Below, piece by piece: positions 63,201 to 64,000 of a DNA stretch of 64,000 nucleotides (within the stretch, counting starts at the first letter, position 1; each line of letters begins with the position of its first letter). This DNA comes from Megalonaias nervosa (Eukaryota; Mollusca; Bivalvia; Unionida; Unionidae), in contig JAECUM010009394.1 in NCBI GenBank assembly GCA_016617855.1, positions 60,256 to 124,255 on the forward strand. Reading direction: 5' to 3'. The position numbers were made by a program, and so were the translations under genes. The notes below the pieces were generated by a model that made no database searches, was not told where the DNA came from, and worked only from the letters and a program-made list of their open reading frames with translations.

Positions 63201-63205
63201 CTGGG
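63201..63205. repeat. Target-site duplication of solo LTR, right copy
   Basis: CTGGG, matching 62,313-62,317. Confidence 0.8.
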
Positions 63206-64000
63206 GAAGAAGTATATCTCTACGAGTACACGAGTGATTGGGATAAATTTGCTGAAACTCAGATGCCACCGGTCAAGGCATTTTATTCATCATTTTATCT
63301 AGAGGGTAGTTCAGAAAAAATTATGAACATGCAGACTAAGTCTTCTTTGCCTTTGATTGCTAACACAAGGGTGACTATCACAATTTGTATTTGAAATCAG
63401 ATGCATCGTTGCTTGCTGATGTATTAGAAATATTTTTCGGGTGTATACGTTAGACCCCTATATATTGCTTTACGTCACTGGAAATGGTTTGAGATGAACT
63501 TCTTTAAGCAACCAAAATCGAGTTGGAATTGATCACTGATATTTGATATGCATCTGTTTATTTAGCGCCTTATCGTTGGAGACTTTCAATAACAATCCAA
63601 CAATCCAAAGATAGACGCATATGACCCCACTGTCCCAAGCAGTTGCGTCATGTATCTTTATGGGTGGCAATGATGCAGCCGTTGCCTGTTGGTGAGTTTG
63701 GATGGATTGAACCCGTACGCCTTGCTATTTACATTTACGTATACGAGTATAACAGCAATAGCTACGACGGATATTTCTTTAGTGTAGATTTAGAATACCC
63801 TTAAGAACTTCACCACATCCATAAAGATTATCCACTGGCACCAGAAGCGTTCTCAGTATTCCGTGAGTGATTGTCCCCTTATCAGTCTATAATCGTGAAC
63901 GATTAAGTACGTAACTTTATCGAATGCATCCAGCTTGAACCAAATAGAATGAGCAAAAACAATTATGTAGTGTACGTACGAAATCTACAGTTGCATTTAC

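Larger units (their letters stand above)
60780..64000 (+). pseudogene. Polinton/Maverick-type family-B DNA polymerase, remnant 2 (runs off the window)
   Basis: Broken plus-strand frames follow the order of the DNA_pol_B_2 type polymerase of Polintons. The N-terminal part has 'FIPHAYKLGKDAKQLLSNM' (~60,810). 'YVPVINVRNDEKIYFQRAIV' is at ~61,170-61,230, and 'VIGVNVLSWDKGFYQLALS' at ~61,370-61,430. The zinc-finger-like 'YPCRHCMHIFNKH' is at ~61,552-61,590. Exonuclease motif 'VPYILYADFE' lies at 61,711-61,740 (Asp and Glu kept), then 'KAHDHCYINGAYKRTAH' (~62,030) and 'IPNNMKKYLSFRLGKLQFID' at 62,212-62,271. After an LTR insertion come 'YEYTSDWDKFAETQMPP', 'GDYHNLYLKSDASLLADV' and 'DLEYP', 'DYPLAPE' near 63,800. 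Many stops are present. The palm with the catalytic YxDTD lies beyond 64,000. Confidence 0.85.

Overview
The window reads as nuclear DNA of a metazoan. It is AT-rich, carries many (TA)n, (CA)n and (CT)n microsatellites, and holds decayed retrotransposons, Polinton/Maverick remnants and tRNA-derived SINEs whose 3' ends run into (CA)n. The SINE tail style and the repeat mix fit a marine lophotrochozoan such as a mollusc; this is inference, since no host gene is recognised that would fix the species. I see no bacterial operon, rRNA, CRISPR array or intact host gene. A few short stretches have exon-like borders (splice acceptor, open frame, splice donor) and are listed as candidates only.

Layout. 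0.7-3.3 kb: fragment of a Ty3/gypsy-type element on the minus strand, split by a 5'-truncated LINE at 1.89-2.66 kb. 3.3-22 kb: mostly unrecognised intergenic or intronic DNA with several minisatellites (38 bp at 7.7-8.2 kb, 29-30 bp at 8.9 kb, 45 bp at 18.4 kb), microsatellites and a SINE at 14.4 kb. 22.3-27.1 kb: decayed Polinton/Maverick material on the minus strand (integrase, a Polinton-associated protein, C-terminal part of a family-B DNA polymerase). 27,079-34,033: the main feature, a complete LTR retrotransposon on the minus strand with two ~924 bp LTRs, a 4 bp target duplication and the domain order gag-PR-IN-RT-RH. 34-47 kb: low-complexity tracts, a second SINE copy (40.2-40.56 kb), tandem arrays and two candidate exons. 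47.37-48.34 kb: lone LTR of the same family. 52.6-54.9 kb: LINE remnant with endonuclease and reverse transcriptase, minus strand. 60.8-64.0 kb: a second Polinton-type DNA polymerase pseudogene on the plus strand, interrupted at 62,318-63,200 by another lone LTR of the same family with a perfect 5 bp duplication, and running off the window end.

The main story is nested mobile DNA. A Ty3/gypsy lineage with a Ty1/copia-like pol order (the arrangement known from the Gmr1 group) has left one full copy, one internal fragment and two lone LTRs here. Two of the three LTR-bearing insertions lie in Polinton polymerase remnants of apparently different subfamilies. All coding parts carry stops, frameshifts or lost catalytic residues, so nothing here looks able to move by itself now.
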